Positions 24,955 through 33,894 of a stretch of 64,000 nucleotides of DNA are shown here, in pieces. Numbering within the stretch: the stretch's first letter is position 1; each line of letters starts with the position of its first letter. The stretch lies in NCBI GenBank assembly GCA_030429585.1, contig JAUIEU010000001.1:289982-353981 (forward strand). The letters run 5' to 3'. Position numbers and translations under genes: made by a program. The notes beneath the pieces are model-generated. The model searched no databases and had not been told where the DNA came from. It worked only from the letters and a program-made list of their open reading frames with translations. Origin of the DNA: a bacterium. Its GTDB lineage: Bacteria > Cyanobacteriota > Vampirovibrionia > Vampirovibrionales > Vampirovibrionaceae.

Positions 24955-25986
24955 TTATTCCTTGTCGCCATGGGTGTTGTCAGGGGGCACGTTGCCTCCG
25001 GCAGTGGCTTCGTCTTGTAGCCAGCGGGCGGCATCTTTGGCGGCATAGGTAATAATGCCATCGGCGCCAGCGCGGCGCAGGGCGGTAAGGTATTCCATGG
25101 TGATGAGAGGTTCATCCAGCCAGCCTTGTTGGGCGGCGGCCTTAAATAGGCTATATTCTCCGCTGACGCTGTAAACAAACACAGGCACGTCGACGGTGTC
25201 GCAGGTTTGGGCCAAAATATCTTGGTAAAATAGCCCGGGCTTCACCATAATCATATCCGCGCATTCGGTTACATCGAGCACCACTTCGCGTAGGGCTTCA
25301 CGGCGGTTGTGCCAATCCATTTGGTAGGTGGCTCGGTTGCCAAAACTGGGGGTGCTTTCGGCGGCGTCTCTAAAGGGGGCATAGAGGTTGCTGGCATATT
25401 TGGCGCTGTAAGCCATGATGGGGATATGCTCGTAACCGGCATCGTCTAACATATCGCGGATGTAGGCCACTTGCCCGTCCATCATGGCGCTGGGGGCCAC
25501 AATATCCGCCCCGGCGGCCGCTTGAGAAACAGCCACTTTGCCTAACAACTCAGCGCTAGGGTCGTTGAGTACGTGCCCACCCATGACAATGCCGCAGTGG
25601 CCGTGGTGGGTGTATTCGCACAGGCAGGTATCCGTTATTACCACCATGTCGTCGCCAAAGCGTTCTTTAATGGCTTTGGTGGCTTGCTGAATAATACCGT
25701 GTTCGTCAAAGGCGGCGGTGGCTTCTGGGTTTTTTTCATCCGGTACCCCAAACAGTATGACTGCTTTAATACCCAGCTTTAAGGCGTCGGCAACTTCGTT
25801 TAGTACACTATCAATACTGTGCTGAAAAACGCCTGGCATACTGGCAACAGGCACGGGCTCGGTGGATTTTTCTGCCACAAACAGGGGGTAAACCAAATGC
25901 CGGGGCTGAAGAATCGTTTCTTGCAGTAGGCTGCGCAAAGCGGGGGTGCGGCGTAAACGGCGGGGGCGGGTAAAAGGAAAAGTCAT
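24955..25986 (-). CDS. hemB: Delta-aminolevulinic acid dehydratase (porphobilinogen synthase)
   Basis: Condenses two 5-aminolevulinate molecules into porphobilinogen in tetrapyrrole synthesis. 343 residues. The cysteine-rich metal site DTCLCEYTHHGHCG near residue 126 indicates a zinc-type enzyme. The two active-site lysines are in MAYSAKYASN (near residue 204) and MIMVKPGL (near residue 257). The N-terminus RPRRLRRTPALRSLLQET is typical. No other heme gene is adjacent; the diguanylate cyclase gene follows directly. Confidence 0.96.
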   Translation of the reverse strand: MTFPFTRPRRLRRTPALRSLLQETILQPRHLVYPLFVAEKSTEPVPVASMPGVFQHSIDSVLNEVADALKLGIKAVILFGVPDEKNPEATAAFDEHGIIQQATKAIKERFGDDMVVITDTCLCEYTHHGHCGIVMGGHVLNDPSAELLGKVAVSQAAAGADIVAPSAMMDGQVAYIRDMLDDAGYEHIPIMAYSAKYASNLYAPFRDAAESTPSFGNRATYQMDWHNRREALREVVLDVTECADMIMVKPGLFYQDILAQTCDTVDVPVFVYSVSGEYSLFKAAAQQGWLDEPLITMEYLTALRRAGADGIITYAAKDAARWLQDEATAGGNVPPDNTHGDKE

Positions 25987-26177
25987 GGTGGGGTAGGGTG
26001 CCAGGGTATAGTGGCTTACTTAGCAACGGCTGCCACTATAAATGAACAGAATAGTGAGTAGTATACCTTACAGTAGGCCCCACGGGGTGTGTAACTGTTT
26101 GTGAAATAACCTGAATAAAGGGTCAACAGAGGTTTATCACGGTGCTTTACCCTATTAACAACCCCGACCACACCCTA
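25987..26177. other. Upstream region of hemB
   Basis: No gene is seen. On the minus strand a TATACT (26060-26065) could serve as a hemB -10 box, but no convincing -35 is present. The region borders the divergent RNA promoter at 26178. Confidence 0.35.
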
Positions 26178-26205
26178 TTGACACATTTGGTATGCCGGGT
26201 AGGAT
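26178..26205 (+). promoter_or_regulatory. Promoter of the candidate structured RNA
   Basis: A perfect -35 box TTGACA (26178-26183) is followed after 16 bases by TAGGAT (26200-26205), a four-of-six match to TATAAT. Transcription would begin near 26212, immediately at the first hairpin of the RNA candidate. Confidence 0.55.
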
Positions 26206-26211
26206 TAATAA

Positions 26212-26448
26212 GGTCACACACCTTTTTTCGGTTGTGTCTTTCCTTTAACCCCTTTCTTAATATTGAGAAACCCCTTACACCCAATGCCAGTTCACACCAC
26301 CATGATGATGTGCATGATGAACCCTCGCCACAGAGGGACTGCCCGGCATTGGTGTCGCGAACGGAGATAACTTTTTCTCCACGCCCAACCGCTTACACTG
26401 ATTTTTCTCACCGGCAACTTCCCCCCATTTTAGTTGTCGGTTTTTTTT
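26212..26448 (+). ncRNA. Candidate structured RNA or riboswitch-like leader
   Basis: About 237 nt with its own promoter and a strong intrinsic terminator. A 5' hairpin (ACACACC with GGTTGTGT, one bulge) is followed by a junction closed by ACACCCAATGCC (26277-26288) and GGCATTGGTGT (26345-26355). Inside lie GTTCA/TGAAC and CCTC/GAGG arms. Next come GGAGA/TCTCC (26363-26367/26376-26380), and CCGGCAACT/AGTTGTCGG (26411-26419/26432-26440) followed by eight T. A tiny hydrophobic reading frame starts 43 bp later, so a riboswitch controlling it is possible; a free sRNA is equally so. It matches none of the known families I can recall. Confidence 0.5.
26411..26448 (+). terminator. Intrinsic terminator of the candidate RNA
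   Basis: A 9-bp stem (CCGGCAACT with AGTTGTCGG, one G-T pair), a 12-base loop and eight consecutive T, followed by GTTTTT. It is one of the clearest Rho-independent terminators in the window. Confidence 0.85.
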
Positions 26449-26491
26449 GTTTTTCAATATCTTTTCCCCTCTTCAACCGAGATTACGAGTA

Positions 26492-26629
26492 ATGCCACTC
26501 TTGTTACTACTACCGCCCACAATCACACTCATTGCCGTAATGGGCATGATGATGTTGATGGCCATGCCGATGATGTGCATGGCCCCCGCTGGCGTTGGAT
26601 GGATGACCGGACAAGGTTACGAAAGGTAA
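26492..26629 (+). CDS. Small methionine-rich hydrophobic peptide
   Basis: 45 codons from ATG 26492. The peptide begins MPLLLLLPPTITLIAV and continues with a methionine-dense MGMMMLMAMPMMCMAPAG before a short polar tail, so it would form a single membrane helix. Methionine density recalls the MMGMM segment of the 14777-16327 protein and copper/silver-binding peptides, but function is unknown. No strong Shine-Dalgarno sequence is seen. Its place between two terminators, the first belonging to the structured RNA, argues for a real, regulated unit. It may still be chance. Confidence 0.4.
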   Translation: MPLLLLLPPTITLIAVMGMMMLMAMPMMCMAPAGVGWMTGQGYER

Positions 26630-26659
26630 CAAACCCCCCGTTAATCCTCTAAAAACCAA

Positions 26660-26693
26660 AACGCCGGCGAACAAACCCCCGTTCACCGGCGTT
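26660..26693 (+). terminator. Intrinsic terminator-like hairpin
   Basis: AACGCCGG (26660-26667) pairs with CCGGCGTT (26685-26692), extended by an inner GAAC/GTTC stem, giving a very stable hairpin. It is followed by only a short TTTCTG. It lies 30 bp after the small peptide gene and 30 bp before the next gene. Confidence 0.6.
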
Positions 26694-26723
26694 TCTGCTG
26701 TAAGCCCCTATTCTACCTTGTTC

Positions 26724-28484
26724 ATGAAACCAACGACTCCCCTTTACTCGGCGACTACCGCCAATACTTCACCCGCCCCGCCTGCACTTACGGCAGGGGG
26801 CGGCGCTGTGGTGCCAGGGTTTGCCAGCTGGGGTGTGGTGGCTGCAGCCAAGGCGGATGCCCGCCATGCGGAAAAGCTGGTGGCCTTGTCCAAGGGGCTT
26901 ATTCAAAACTATGGCAAACAAGGGGCGGCAAACCCTGCCGGTAAGCCGAAGGGGCTGCGTAAGTTTTTTGCTAACTTTGTTTCCTTGGATGAATCGGCCT
27001 TAGGGGCCAGCTCGGTATTGTTTTTACAAGATACCCTGGCGGTGTGGCTGCCTAAAATGACGGCGGTACGCAGTGCGGCAGAGGCGGTGGAAAGCACCTT
27101 TTTAGAGTTTGTTGAATCGGCCCTGTTTTACTTTTCTGCCCCTATTTTAGGCCAGCACGTATTTAGTAAGCTTATCCACAAGGTATTACCAGATAATGAT
27201 AAAAAATCTGGCCACCATGTGGCCCGGCAAGATATTGCCGAAACCCACGCCCGGTTGAGCAAGCGGGTAAACCTGGATAAGTTAGGTAAGGAATTTACCC
27301 GTGCCACCCACGCCACCAATAAGCAGGTGAGAAAGGTAGTGGGCCTAAAAGCCGGTACCATTGTAGCCACCATGAGCGCCATGGTGCTGGAATACACCCT
27401 AAGCTTTGCCAAAAACCTAATTACCCTAAAGTTTTTCAACACGGGCGATTTTACCGATGTGGCTAACCTGACGGATAATAAGGGTAAGCATGGTGCCGAT
27501 CACCCCACGTATCTAAAAGCTAAAAAACGGGTGAAACAAGGAGCGGTGGCCGCCGCTGGTATTTTAGCAGCTAGCTTTGGCTTGGCGGTGGGGGCTACCC
27601 GTAATAAAACCTTGTTTAATATATCCAGAAAACTGGTTCAGCATTTTGACTTTACCTTTAACCAAGCCTTTAAACGGATTGGCCAACCGATTGGTAAAAA
27701 ACTGAAGGGCTTGTTTGGTAAATCCAAGGGGATTAAAACGCCTCACTATAAATTGTCTGCTAAAAACAGTGGCGGCGATCCTAAAAGTGTTCGTCCGGTT
27801 TTTGGTTTAGGGAAATACCAAAAGTACGCCATTATTACTTTGGGGGGCATTGGCTACTTGGATGCCAGCCGAGATAGCCTGGAAGTAAAAGAAAACCTAT
27901 TTAGAGTATGGGGCGTGATTATGCCTTACCTGATGTTTGGGAAAGACTTTTTAACCGAAACCTTCCGAAAAATAGCCCATGGCGAACGCCGCTTACCTAA
28001 AGTGCTTGGGTTTTTACAACCAGGCAAGCAATCTGTGGAGCAGTTTAAATCCATTTATAAGTGGGACCCTAAAGCCAACCACGGTAAAGGTGGTGGCGCT
28101 TACTTAAGCCATGATGAGATTATTCAAAAGGCGCTAAACACGGTGCCCGGTTTAGAAAAATTGTTGGATGACACCACCAGCCTGGAGTCGGTGTGGAAGT
28201 TATCTAAAAGCAACGACCCTAAACTGCGGCAAGCTTTTGTGGAATACCAAAAACTGATGAAGCCTAAAATAGTAAGCTTTGGTGCGCCGCTCGCCTTTGG
28301 GGTGTTTGTGGTGGGCCTAACCGTAGCGTGGCTTAACCGTTTTTGGACACATTATCGCTTTAACAAAATGCAGAACGATAATACCTCTCAGCATTTTGAA
28401 AAGGTTGCCACAGGCCTGGATACAGAAAACCCGTGGGCAGTGGCGGCCCAACCCAAGCAGTTTGCCGCGTGGAGTGCCGGGTAA
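26724..28484 (+). CDS. Large unknown multi-helix membrane protein
   Basis: 586 residues, no recognised family. Short hydrophobic segments are scattered through a Lys-rich, basic protein: FLEFVESALFYFSAPILG near residue 135, TIVATMSAMVLEYTLSFA near 215, AVAAAGILAASFGLAVG near 277, then IITLGGIGYLDASRDSLEVK and VWGVIMPYLMFGK, and finally APLAFGVFVVGLTVAWLN near the C-terminus. The order of segments and the GxxYxxASRxxxE signature recur in the 38006-39196 protein, so the two look like distant paralogues. Isoelectric character and helices suggest an integral or peripheral membrane protein. A TTG at 26718 could add two residues. Confidence 0.7.
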   Translation: MKPTTPLYSATTANTSPAPPALTAGGGAVVPGFASWGVVAAAKADARHAEKLVALSKGLIQNYGKQGAANPAGKPKGLRKFFANFVSLDESALGASSVLFLQDTLAVWLPKMTAVRSAAEAVESTFLEFVESALFYFSAPILGQHVFSKLIHKVLPDNDKKSGHHVARQDIAETHARLSKRVNLDKLGKEFTRATHATNKQVRKVVGLKAGTIVATMSAMVLEYTLSFAKNLITLKFFNTGDFTDVANLTDNKGKHGADHPTYLKAKKRVKQGAVAAAGILAASFGLAVGATRNKTLFNISRKLVQHFDFTFNQAFKRIGQPIGKKLKGLFGKSKGIKTPHYKLSAKNSGGDPKSVRPVFGLGKYQKYAIITLGGIGYLDASRDSLEVKENLFRVWGVIMPYLMFGKDFLTETFRKIAHGERRLPKVLGFLQPGKQSVEQFKSIYKWDPKANHGKGGGAYLSHDEIIQKALNTVPGLEKLLDDTTSLESVWKLSKSNDPKLRQAFVEYQKLMKPKIVSFGAPLAFGVFVVGLTVAWLNRFWTHYRFNKMQNDNTSQHFEKVATGLDTENPWAVAAQPKQFAAWSAG

Positions 28485-28540
28485 CGATGTGGCCGTTGAT
28501 GCTGGCGGCCAGGGTGTATTCTGTTTAAAGTACAGGGCTG

Positions 28541-29521
28541 ATGCTAACCACCACTGAAACGACTCATCAATCCACAACGCCTTACCCTAACGATAAGGCG
28601 TATAACCCTTATGGGGCTTACTTAAAGCAACGCTTTGGCGGGCGGGTTGTAAAAATAACGGTAGACCCTGGCTTTAGCTGCCCCAACATTGATGGCACCA
28701 AAGGCCGTGGTGGGTGTACCTTTTGCGATGAAACGGGGTCATCATCCCGCACGGTGGATAAGCAGGATGATATTGCTGAGCAAATTACAGGCAATATGGA
28801 ACGCATGCGTAAACGGTTTAAAACCAGCCGTTTTGTGGCGTATTTTCAACCCCATACCAACACCTTTGCCCCGGTGGGCACGTTAAAATCCGTGTACGAC
28901 CAAGCCATGCAGGCTCACCCGGATGTGATGGGTTTAGCGGTTAGTACTCGCCCAGATTGTGTGGATGACGAAAAGCTGGCCCTGATAAAAAGTTACCAAA
29001 CCGGCTTTACCGAACATGAGCGCTACGTTAGCGTGGAGTACGGGCTGCAAACCATCCACAATAAAACCTTGGCCTTGGTAAACCGTTGCGAAACCGTGGA
29101 AGATTTTGAAACGGCGTATCGCTTAACCCAACAGTTTGAATTAGACCATTGCATCCATGTGATTTTGGGCATGCCAGGTGAAAGCCACGACGATATGATG
29201 GCCACCGCTAAGCAGTTGGCCGCTTGGCGAGTGGCAGGGGTTAAAATCCATATGCTGGTGGCCATGGGTAAAACCCCATTGGCTAAGTTGTACCGGGCAG
29301 GCCATTGGCACCCCATGGAACGGCAAGATTATATTGAAACCGTATGCGACTTTTTAGAGTACCTGCACCCAGAGTGTATTATCCACAGGGTGGCGGGTAA
29401 TGGGCACCCCCAGCATGTGGTGGCCCCCCAATGGATGACTCAAAAATTTGATGTGATGGCGGATATTGATGCCGAATTTGCCCGGCGTGGTACCCAGCAA
29501 GGCCAGCGGTACACCCCGTAG
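28541..29521 (+). CDS. Radical SAM protein, YhcC/TIGR01212 family
   Basis: 326 residues. The N-terminal RVVKITVDPGFSCPNIDGTK and RGGCTFC contain the family's cysteine arrangement (Cys-x11-Cys-x2-Cys) for the 4Fe-4S cluster that cleaves S-adenosylmethionine. FVAYFQPHTNTFAP, GLAVSTRPDCVDD and VEYGLQTIHNKTL follow in the order seen in E. coli YhcC. The reaction is not established in general. It follows the unknown membrane protein by 56 bp. Confidence 0.93.
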   Translation: MLTTTETTHQSTTPYPNDKAYNPYGAYLKQRFGGRVVKITVDPGFSCPNIDGTKGRGGCTFCDETGSSSRTVDKQDDIAEQITGNMERMRKRFKTSRFVAYFQPHTNTFAPVGTLKSVYDQAMQAHPDVMGLAVSTRPDCVDDEKLALIKSYQTGFTEHERYVSVEYGLQTIHNKTLALVNRCETVEDFETAYRLTQQFELDHCIHVILGMPGESHDDMMATAKQLAAWRVAGVKIHMLVAMGKTPLAKLYRAGHWHPMERQDYIETVCDFLEYLHPECIIHRVAGNGHPQHVVAPQWMTQKFDVMADIDAEFARRGTQQGQRYTP

Positions 29522-29535
29522 CCTTAATCCTTTGC

Positions 29536-30144
29536 CTAATTTTTTTTGTCGTCGGTATCGTGTAGTTCGGTGTGCACTAAGCGCGATGGTGCTTTGTCGC
29601 CTTTTAGGCGCTCTTCCATTAGGGCCAGCATTTCTTCTTCGTTTAGTTCGTCTAAGGCTTTATTAACGGCGGTCATCGATGACGACGTATTAGCGGCATC
29701 GTAGCTAGGCCCAGAGCCGTCATCGTAGGTATCGTGGATAATATCATTTAGGATATCGTACCAATCGTCATTTTTGTTGACGACAAAGTCTACTTCCACA
29801 TCAAATAATTTTGCAAATTGTTCTTTTTTAACAGGGGTAATCACAATAATTTTAAATTGTTCTTTTGCTTCCTTCGCTGCTAAAGAGCAAAAATTTAAAA
29901 ATCGGTTTAAAAAGTGGATCTGGTCGCTATAGGTTAGGGCGTCGCCTAAAATCTCAATAATGACGTATTGGTAGCCGCCATTATCAATTAGCTTTAAGGC
30001 TTCACCGTAGTTGGCCATGGTGTCTGCACCAACATCGTAGCGGGCCATGTACACCCTAATATTGGCCTGTAAAAACCCAAAGGGCGATACAATAATAGCT
30101 TTTTTAGATTTAGTCTTATTCTGATTAGGTAAACGTTTTAACAT
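29536..30144 (-). CDS. Response-regulator-like pseudo-receiver protein
   Basis: About 202 residues. KKAIIVSPFGFLQANIRVYM, YQYVIIEILGDAL, FKIIVITPVKKEQFAKLF and VDFVVNKNDDWYDILNDII follow the alternating strand-helix order of CheY-type receivers. The phosphorylated Asp position reads Ile-Ile-Glu-Ile, so Glu replaces Asp, and the acidic pair at the N-terminal strand is missing. It may be a constitutively active or phosphate-independent receiver. The C-terminus is acidic and includes a helix (ALDELNEEEMLALMEERLKG). ATG 30144 is chosen over TTG 30171. It lies downstream of a histidine kinase on the same strand, with 330 bp between them. Confidence 0.5.
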   Translation of the reverse strand: MLKRLPNQNKTKSKKAIIVSPFGFLQANIRVYMARYDVGADTMANYGEALKLIDNGGYQYVIIEILGDALTYSDQIHFLNRFLNFCSLAAKEAKEQFKIIVITPVKKEQFAKLFDVEVDFVVNKNDDWYDILNDIIHDTYDDGSGPSYDAANTSSSMTAVNKALDELNEEEMLALMEERLKGDKAPSRLVHTELHDTDDKKN

Positions 30145-30474
30145 AGTTGATTCATAGTCCTTAGCCCGCAAAATACATAGGTGAGTTAGTTACAATATAG
30201 ACCTAGTACTGCCATGGAGCGTTGTTCCAGTGTTTATAATTTAAAAACCACCGACTCTAGTTGATATGTGTATCGACCTTTCTAAAATGTTTATTTACTT
30301 TTAGTAAAGTAATATTAAGAAAATTTGGGTAAAAAAGTAATAAATTATAGCCATATTGGTATGCATTATTAACCAGCGGTTTAGCCGGGTTAAAGGCCTC
30401 TTACCATAAAATATATCGGCACACCGCCGTGCACGGGTGCTGCGAAACACGAAAAAAGCGATGGTATAAGGCGG
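30145..30474. other. AT-rich intergenic stretch
   Basis: No gene is seen between the histidine kinase stop and the pseudo-receiver start. The middle (about 30230-30410) is markedly AT-rich, and TTTAC/GTAAA form a small hairpin near 30293-30308. It may hold the promoter of the pseudo-receiver gene, but no convincing pair of boxes stands out. Confidence 0.4.
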
Positions 30475-32394
30475 CTAGGGTAAGGTTAGTTTAAGGGGCA
30501 GGGTTAAGCACATGGTGGTGCCGGTGGGCCCGGTGTGCTCCACTTGGATAAGCCCTTGGTGCTTGGCCATAATGCGGTAGCACAAGGCTAGGCCAAGGCC
30601 CGTGCCCACCCCCACCCCCTTGGTGGTAAAGCCAGGGTCAAACACTTTTTCTTTAATCGCATCCGGTATGCCGGGGCCGTTATCCGTTACACGGATGGCC
30701 ACGGTGTCGGCGTTATCTAAATCAATGGCCACGTGGATGGTGGGCTGAGGGGTATCGCCTAGGGCATGGATAGCATTCACCAACACGTTCATTAATACTT
30801 GGTTTAATAACCCTGGGAAACACGTTACCAGGGGCACGTTATCCGCCACTTGTTGGGTAAGGGTAATGCGGGCATCTTTTAGGGTTCGGTCTAATAATAG
30901 GTGGGTGCTTTTTAGGCTGTCGCGCAAATCAATGGGTTTCAAATCGCTTTCATCCAAGCGGGCAAAATTGCGTAGGTTGCGTACAATTTCATCAATGCGG
31001 GTGGCGGCCAGGTGGTTTACTTCCAACAATTTATCCATGGTGGAGAGTACTTTTTCGCTGGCCTGGCCGTGATGGGTTTGTATGGTATCCACGCACTGTT
31101 GAAGGGTTTGTTGGTTGCTGGTAATGGCCCCTAGCGGGGTGTTTACTTCGTGGGCAATGCCTGCCACAAATTGGCCAATTACCGCCATTTTTTCTGATTG
31201 AATCAGTTGAAGTTGGGCTTGTTGTAGTTCATCCAAAGTGGTTTGCAGGCGTTGGTTTTGGGTTTCTACACTGGTGTATAGCTGGGCTTGATATAAGGCT
31301 AACCCTAAGTGCTCGGCAATGGCGCTAAACAGGCCCAAGTCTTCTTCTAGCCATACCCGTACTTGGTCGCATTGGTGTAGGGTAATGGCGCCCACGCAGG
31401 CGTTTTCTACACAAATAGGAAAAATAGCCAGGGATTGGATGCTTTTATCGGTAAGGGCGGCGGTGTCTATCAAGTTTTCTGGGCAGTCCTGCACATCGTT
31501 TAGCACAAAGGGGTTTAGGTGCAGGCCGCCATCCCACCGGCTGCTGATGGGGCTAAGGGGTTGGCTGGCTTGTAGACGTTGTTCAAATACTTTACGTTCC
31601 AATTGCCAGTCGTTTAGGTTGGCCTGGGTAAAGGCCTGGGTGCCTGCCGCGGCGTACATGTACAGGTTGGCTTCGGTGGCAATGGTGTTGGGTGTGTCTG
31701 CATCGGGTGGGGTTAGGGCCGGGGCAAAGGTTTGAATAATGCAGCGGCTAACGCCAGTGGTGCGACCTAAGGTATCGGTGGCGGTGGTTAAAATCCCATC
31801 TACTTGTAAGGATTGCCGAATGGATTTGGTGATTTGGTTAATCAAAAACTCTCGCCCGGCCTGCATTTGGGTTTGCCAGTACAGCTTGGCGTTTTCCATG
31901 GCCACGGATACGGGCTGAATGACTTGTTCTAGCGTGCTGAGGTGGGTTTGGGTTAGGGCGTCTGGGGTGTCGGTCATCATAACAAGGGCCCCAATCAGCA
32001 CCCCTTTGTTGACGAGGGGAACGAGCAGCGCATGGGTGGCCCAGGGCGATAAGGTAATAGAGTGTTTAACGGCCTCTATATCCTGGCCGGCAAGCCACAG
32101 GGCCCGGGGTTGGTATAGTATTTGCCGAATTAATGGGTCATCACCGGTAAAACGGTTGTGCTCGCTTTTAAAATCCAGCAAGCCGTTTTCTAACATGCGC
32201 ACCATTAGTTTAATGCCGTTTAGGGTTTCATCAAACACGGTAATGGTGGCTTCTCGGTAGGGGAAATACCCTCGCAGCACATCGCCTAAGGCTTCAAAAA
32301 TATCATCCAAAATAAGGGATGAGTTGGCGGCTTCGCTAATATCGCGCAGCAGCTGAAAGGTGGATTGGGTGGTTGGCGAGGGTGGTGATGACAC
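30475..32394 (-). CDS. Sensor histidine kinase with two GAF domains
   Basis: 639 residues, no transmembrane helix, so a cytoplasmic sensor. A first GAF domain covers about residues 10-165 and a second about 180-370, each with typical alternating strands ([40 protein letters not shown]). A coiled coil follows, then HisKA with His415 in [13 protein letters not shown], the N-box [16 protein letters not shown], and G-boxes [10 protein letters not shown] and [12 protein letters not shown]. Signal and partner are unknown; the degenerate receiver gene downstream is a candidate neighbour but lacks the phosphoryl-accepting Asp. Confidence 0.92.
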   Translation of the reverse strand: MSSPPSPTTQSTFQLLRDISEAANSSLILDDIFEALGDVLRGYFPYREATITVFDETLNGIKLMVRMLENGLLDFKSEHNRFTGDDPLIRQILYQPRALWLAGQDIEAVKHSITLSPWATHALLVPLVNKGVLIGALVMMTDTPDALTQTHLSTLEQVIQPVSVAMENAKLYWQTQMQAGREFLINQITKSIRQSLQVDGILTTATDTLGRTTGVSRCIIQTFAPALTPPDADTPNTIATEANLYMYAAAGTQAFTQANLNDWQLERKVFEQRLQASQPLSPISSRWDGGLHLNPFVLNDVQDCPENLIDTAALTDKSIQSLAIFPICVENACVGAITLHQCDQVRVWLEEDLGLFSAIAEHLGLALYQAQLYTSVETQNQRLQTTLDELQQAQLQLIQSEKMAVIGQFVAGIAHEVNTPLGAITSNQQTLQQCVDTIQTHHGQASEKVLSTMDKLLEVNHLAATRIDEIVRNLRNFARLDESDLKPIDLRDSLKSTHLLLDRTLKDARITLTQQVADNVPLVTCFPGLLNQVLMNVLVNAIHALGDTPQPTIHVAIDLDNADTVAIRVTDNGPGIPDAIKEKVFDPGFTTKGVGVGTGLGLALCYRIMAKHQGLIQVEHTGPTGTTMCLTLPLKLTLP

Positions 32395-32490
32395 GGTAAA
32401 AAGTGGCCCCTATGTGCACCCATATGCTTGGGCGCCTACCTCTATGCTAGCGTATAACGCCATATTTTTAAACGCCTGTTTGGGTGGCAT

Positions 32491-33159
32491 TTAGGCAGAT
32501 AATGTGTGGGCTTGTACCCGGTGTTGGGTGGGCCGATGGTAGGGGGTGTTGCAGCGGCGGCAGTGGGTGTAGGTGTGAGAGACGGTAAAGGCCAGTGTTT
32601 CGCCGCAATGGCAGCGCCAGCCTAGCACGGTGTAGGGGTTGCCGCGCACAATGGCATGGTTGGGGATGTTGGCGTCTACCACCGTGTTGGCTTCTACAAA
32701 GGCGTGCTTGCCAATGGTGGTGCCGTGGGCCACGCTACAGTTGGCACCAACAACCGCTCCTGTGCGTATAACCGTGGGGCTAACTTTAGAGACTGGCCCC
32801 TGGCCTGCCCGTAAGGTATGGACAGTAATAATGCTAACGTTGGGGCCACAGGTGGCGTTATCTTCCACAATGGTGCCACTGCTTAGGCGGGTGTTCTCTA
32901 GTATGCGAACCCCGTTGCCTAACATTACCCCACCATAAATGGTCACGTGTTGGGCAATGTGGCAATCATCGCCAATAATGGTGTGGGGCATAATATGGCT
33001 AAAGTGCCATACTTGGCTACGGGCCCCAATGGTACAGGGCGTATCAATGCAGGCGGTTTCGTGGAGTTGGGCGCTGGGGGCAATGGTGCTGTCTTGTGGG
33101 TGCGGGTGGTCGCCAGCCCCATCGGGTATATCGTTAATAATCGTCCAGTCAAAGCCCAT
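32491..33159 (-). CDS. Left-handed beta-helix sugar acetyltransferase (WlbB/WbpD-like)
   Basis: 222 residues. Repeated hexapeptides (IGARSQVWHFSHIMPHTIIG, IAQHVTIYGGVMLGNGVRIL, NATCGPNVSIITV) match the UDP-2-acetamido-3-amino-glucuronate acetyltransferase type, including the VWHFSHI start and the CGPN loop. A short C-terminal zinc-ribbon-like tail with CHCGE and CRRC is an uncommon addition. Likely a transferase in surface polysaccharide synthesis, though no biosynthetic partner is adjacent. The following histidine kinase gene is co-directional but unrelated. Confidence 0.85.
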   Translation of the reverse strand: MGFDWTIINDIPDGAGDHPHPQDSTIAPSAQLHETACIDTPCTIGARSQVWHFSHIMPHTIIGDDCHIAQHVTIYGGVMLGNGVRILENTRLSSGTIVEDNATCGPNVSIITVHTLRAGQGPVSKVSPTVIRTGAVVGANCSVAHGTTIGKHAFVEANTVVDANIPNHAIVRGNPYTVLGWRCHCGETLAFTVSHTYTHCRRCNTPYHRPTQHRVQAHTLSA

Positions 33160-33322
33160 CGTTGTTTCCTCATGCTCCGTAGGTGTATGCCCCTGTTAAA
33201 AGTATAGCAATGGATGGCTAAACTCGCTAGGGCGCTACGTAGAGTATCGGCTATGTAGGCGTAAAACTGTAGAATGTATAGTGCTTTGTTAGAGCGCTAA
33301 ATACTCAAAGCTAAGTACGGAA

Positions 33323-33754
33323 TTATTGGATGAAGAATTCCAGGTGGTAGTAGCCCATATGGGTTTCGCCACTCCACAATTCGTACAACACTTCAATAAT
33401 GCCGCCGCCTTCGCTTAGGGCAAAATCTAGCTTTTTGGTGTAGTTACGAAAGACCAGTGTTTTACCGCCATGGAAGTACTGGTGGGCATGCCACTCATCT
33501 TCCACAAAGGTTTGTCGGCTATGCACATCGCCAATTTTAACAATGGAAAGGCTGTCATCGCCCAGTTTTAGGGTGGTGGTAACGGGGGTACCATCCATGT
33601 CGCTTTCAAAGGCCAGAATAAAGGTTTCTGGCTCTACATGGTATAGGCTACCAATGGCTTCCTCGTGGATTTCAATAGGCTCTAACCCGGTAATGGATTG
33701 GGTTAGGCAGGCGCCAACTTGTACGGATTTTTTTAGCTTTTTAATGTCACTCAC
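33323..33754 (-). CDS. DUF1934-like beta-barrel protein
   Basis: About 144 residues from GTG 33754, which has GGAG ten bases upstream; a GTG at 33811 would add a Trp-rich leader that looks spurious. The order YHVEPETFILAFESD, VTTTLKLGDDSLSIVKIGD, FVEDEWHAHQYFHGGKTLVF, LDFALSEGGGIIEVLYELWSG and a final strand matches the YwiB/DUF1934 eight-stranded barrel (lipocalin-like). Function is unknown in the family. It lies between the acetyltransferase and rlmH genes, all on the minus strand. Confidence 0.65.
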   Translation of the reverse strand: MSDIKKLKKSVQVGACLTQSITGLEPIEIHEEAIGSLYHVEPETFILAFESDMDGTPVTTTLKLGDDSLSIVKIGDVHSRQTFVEDEWHAHQYFHGGKTLVFRNYTKKLDFALSEGGGIIEVLYELWSGETHMGYYHLEFFIQ

Positions 33755-33849
33755 GCCGGGGTGTCTCCAAAAGGTTGGCCAGTAGGGCCACCAAAGCGTG
33801 GCCAGCAGCACTGGTAAAATTTAGGGGGGGTGTTGGTCGTCTCTCGTCT

Positions 33850-33892
33850 CGGTTTGCAACCGAATAGTTAGGGTATGGCCCCACCATGGGGC
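33850..33892. other. Two short hairpins between rlmH and the DUF1934 gene
   Basis: CGGTTTGCAACCG (33850-33862) and GCCCCACCATGGGGC (33878-33892) are perfect inverted repeats. Neither has a T-tract. They lie just after the rlmH stop codon and may protect or attenuate the transcript. Confidence 0.35.
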
Positions 33893-33894
33893 AC

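Noticed and set aside
26212..26448. Cobalamin riboswitch, suggested by GGGACTGCCCGGCATTGG
   Set aside because: Only a short stretch resembles the B12 core; the GCCACTG box and the upstream GGUGCAAAUCC-type strand are missing.
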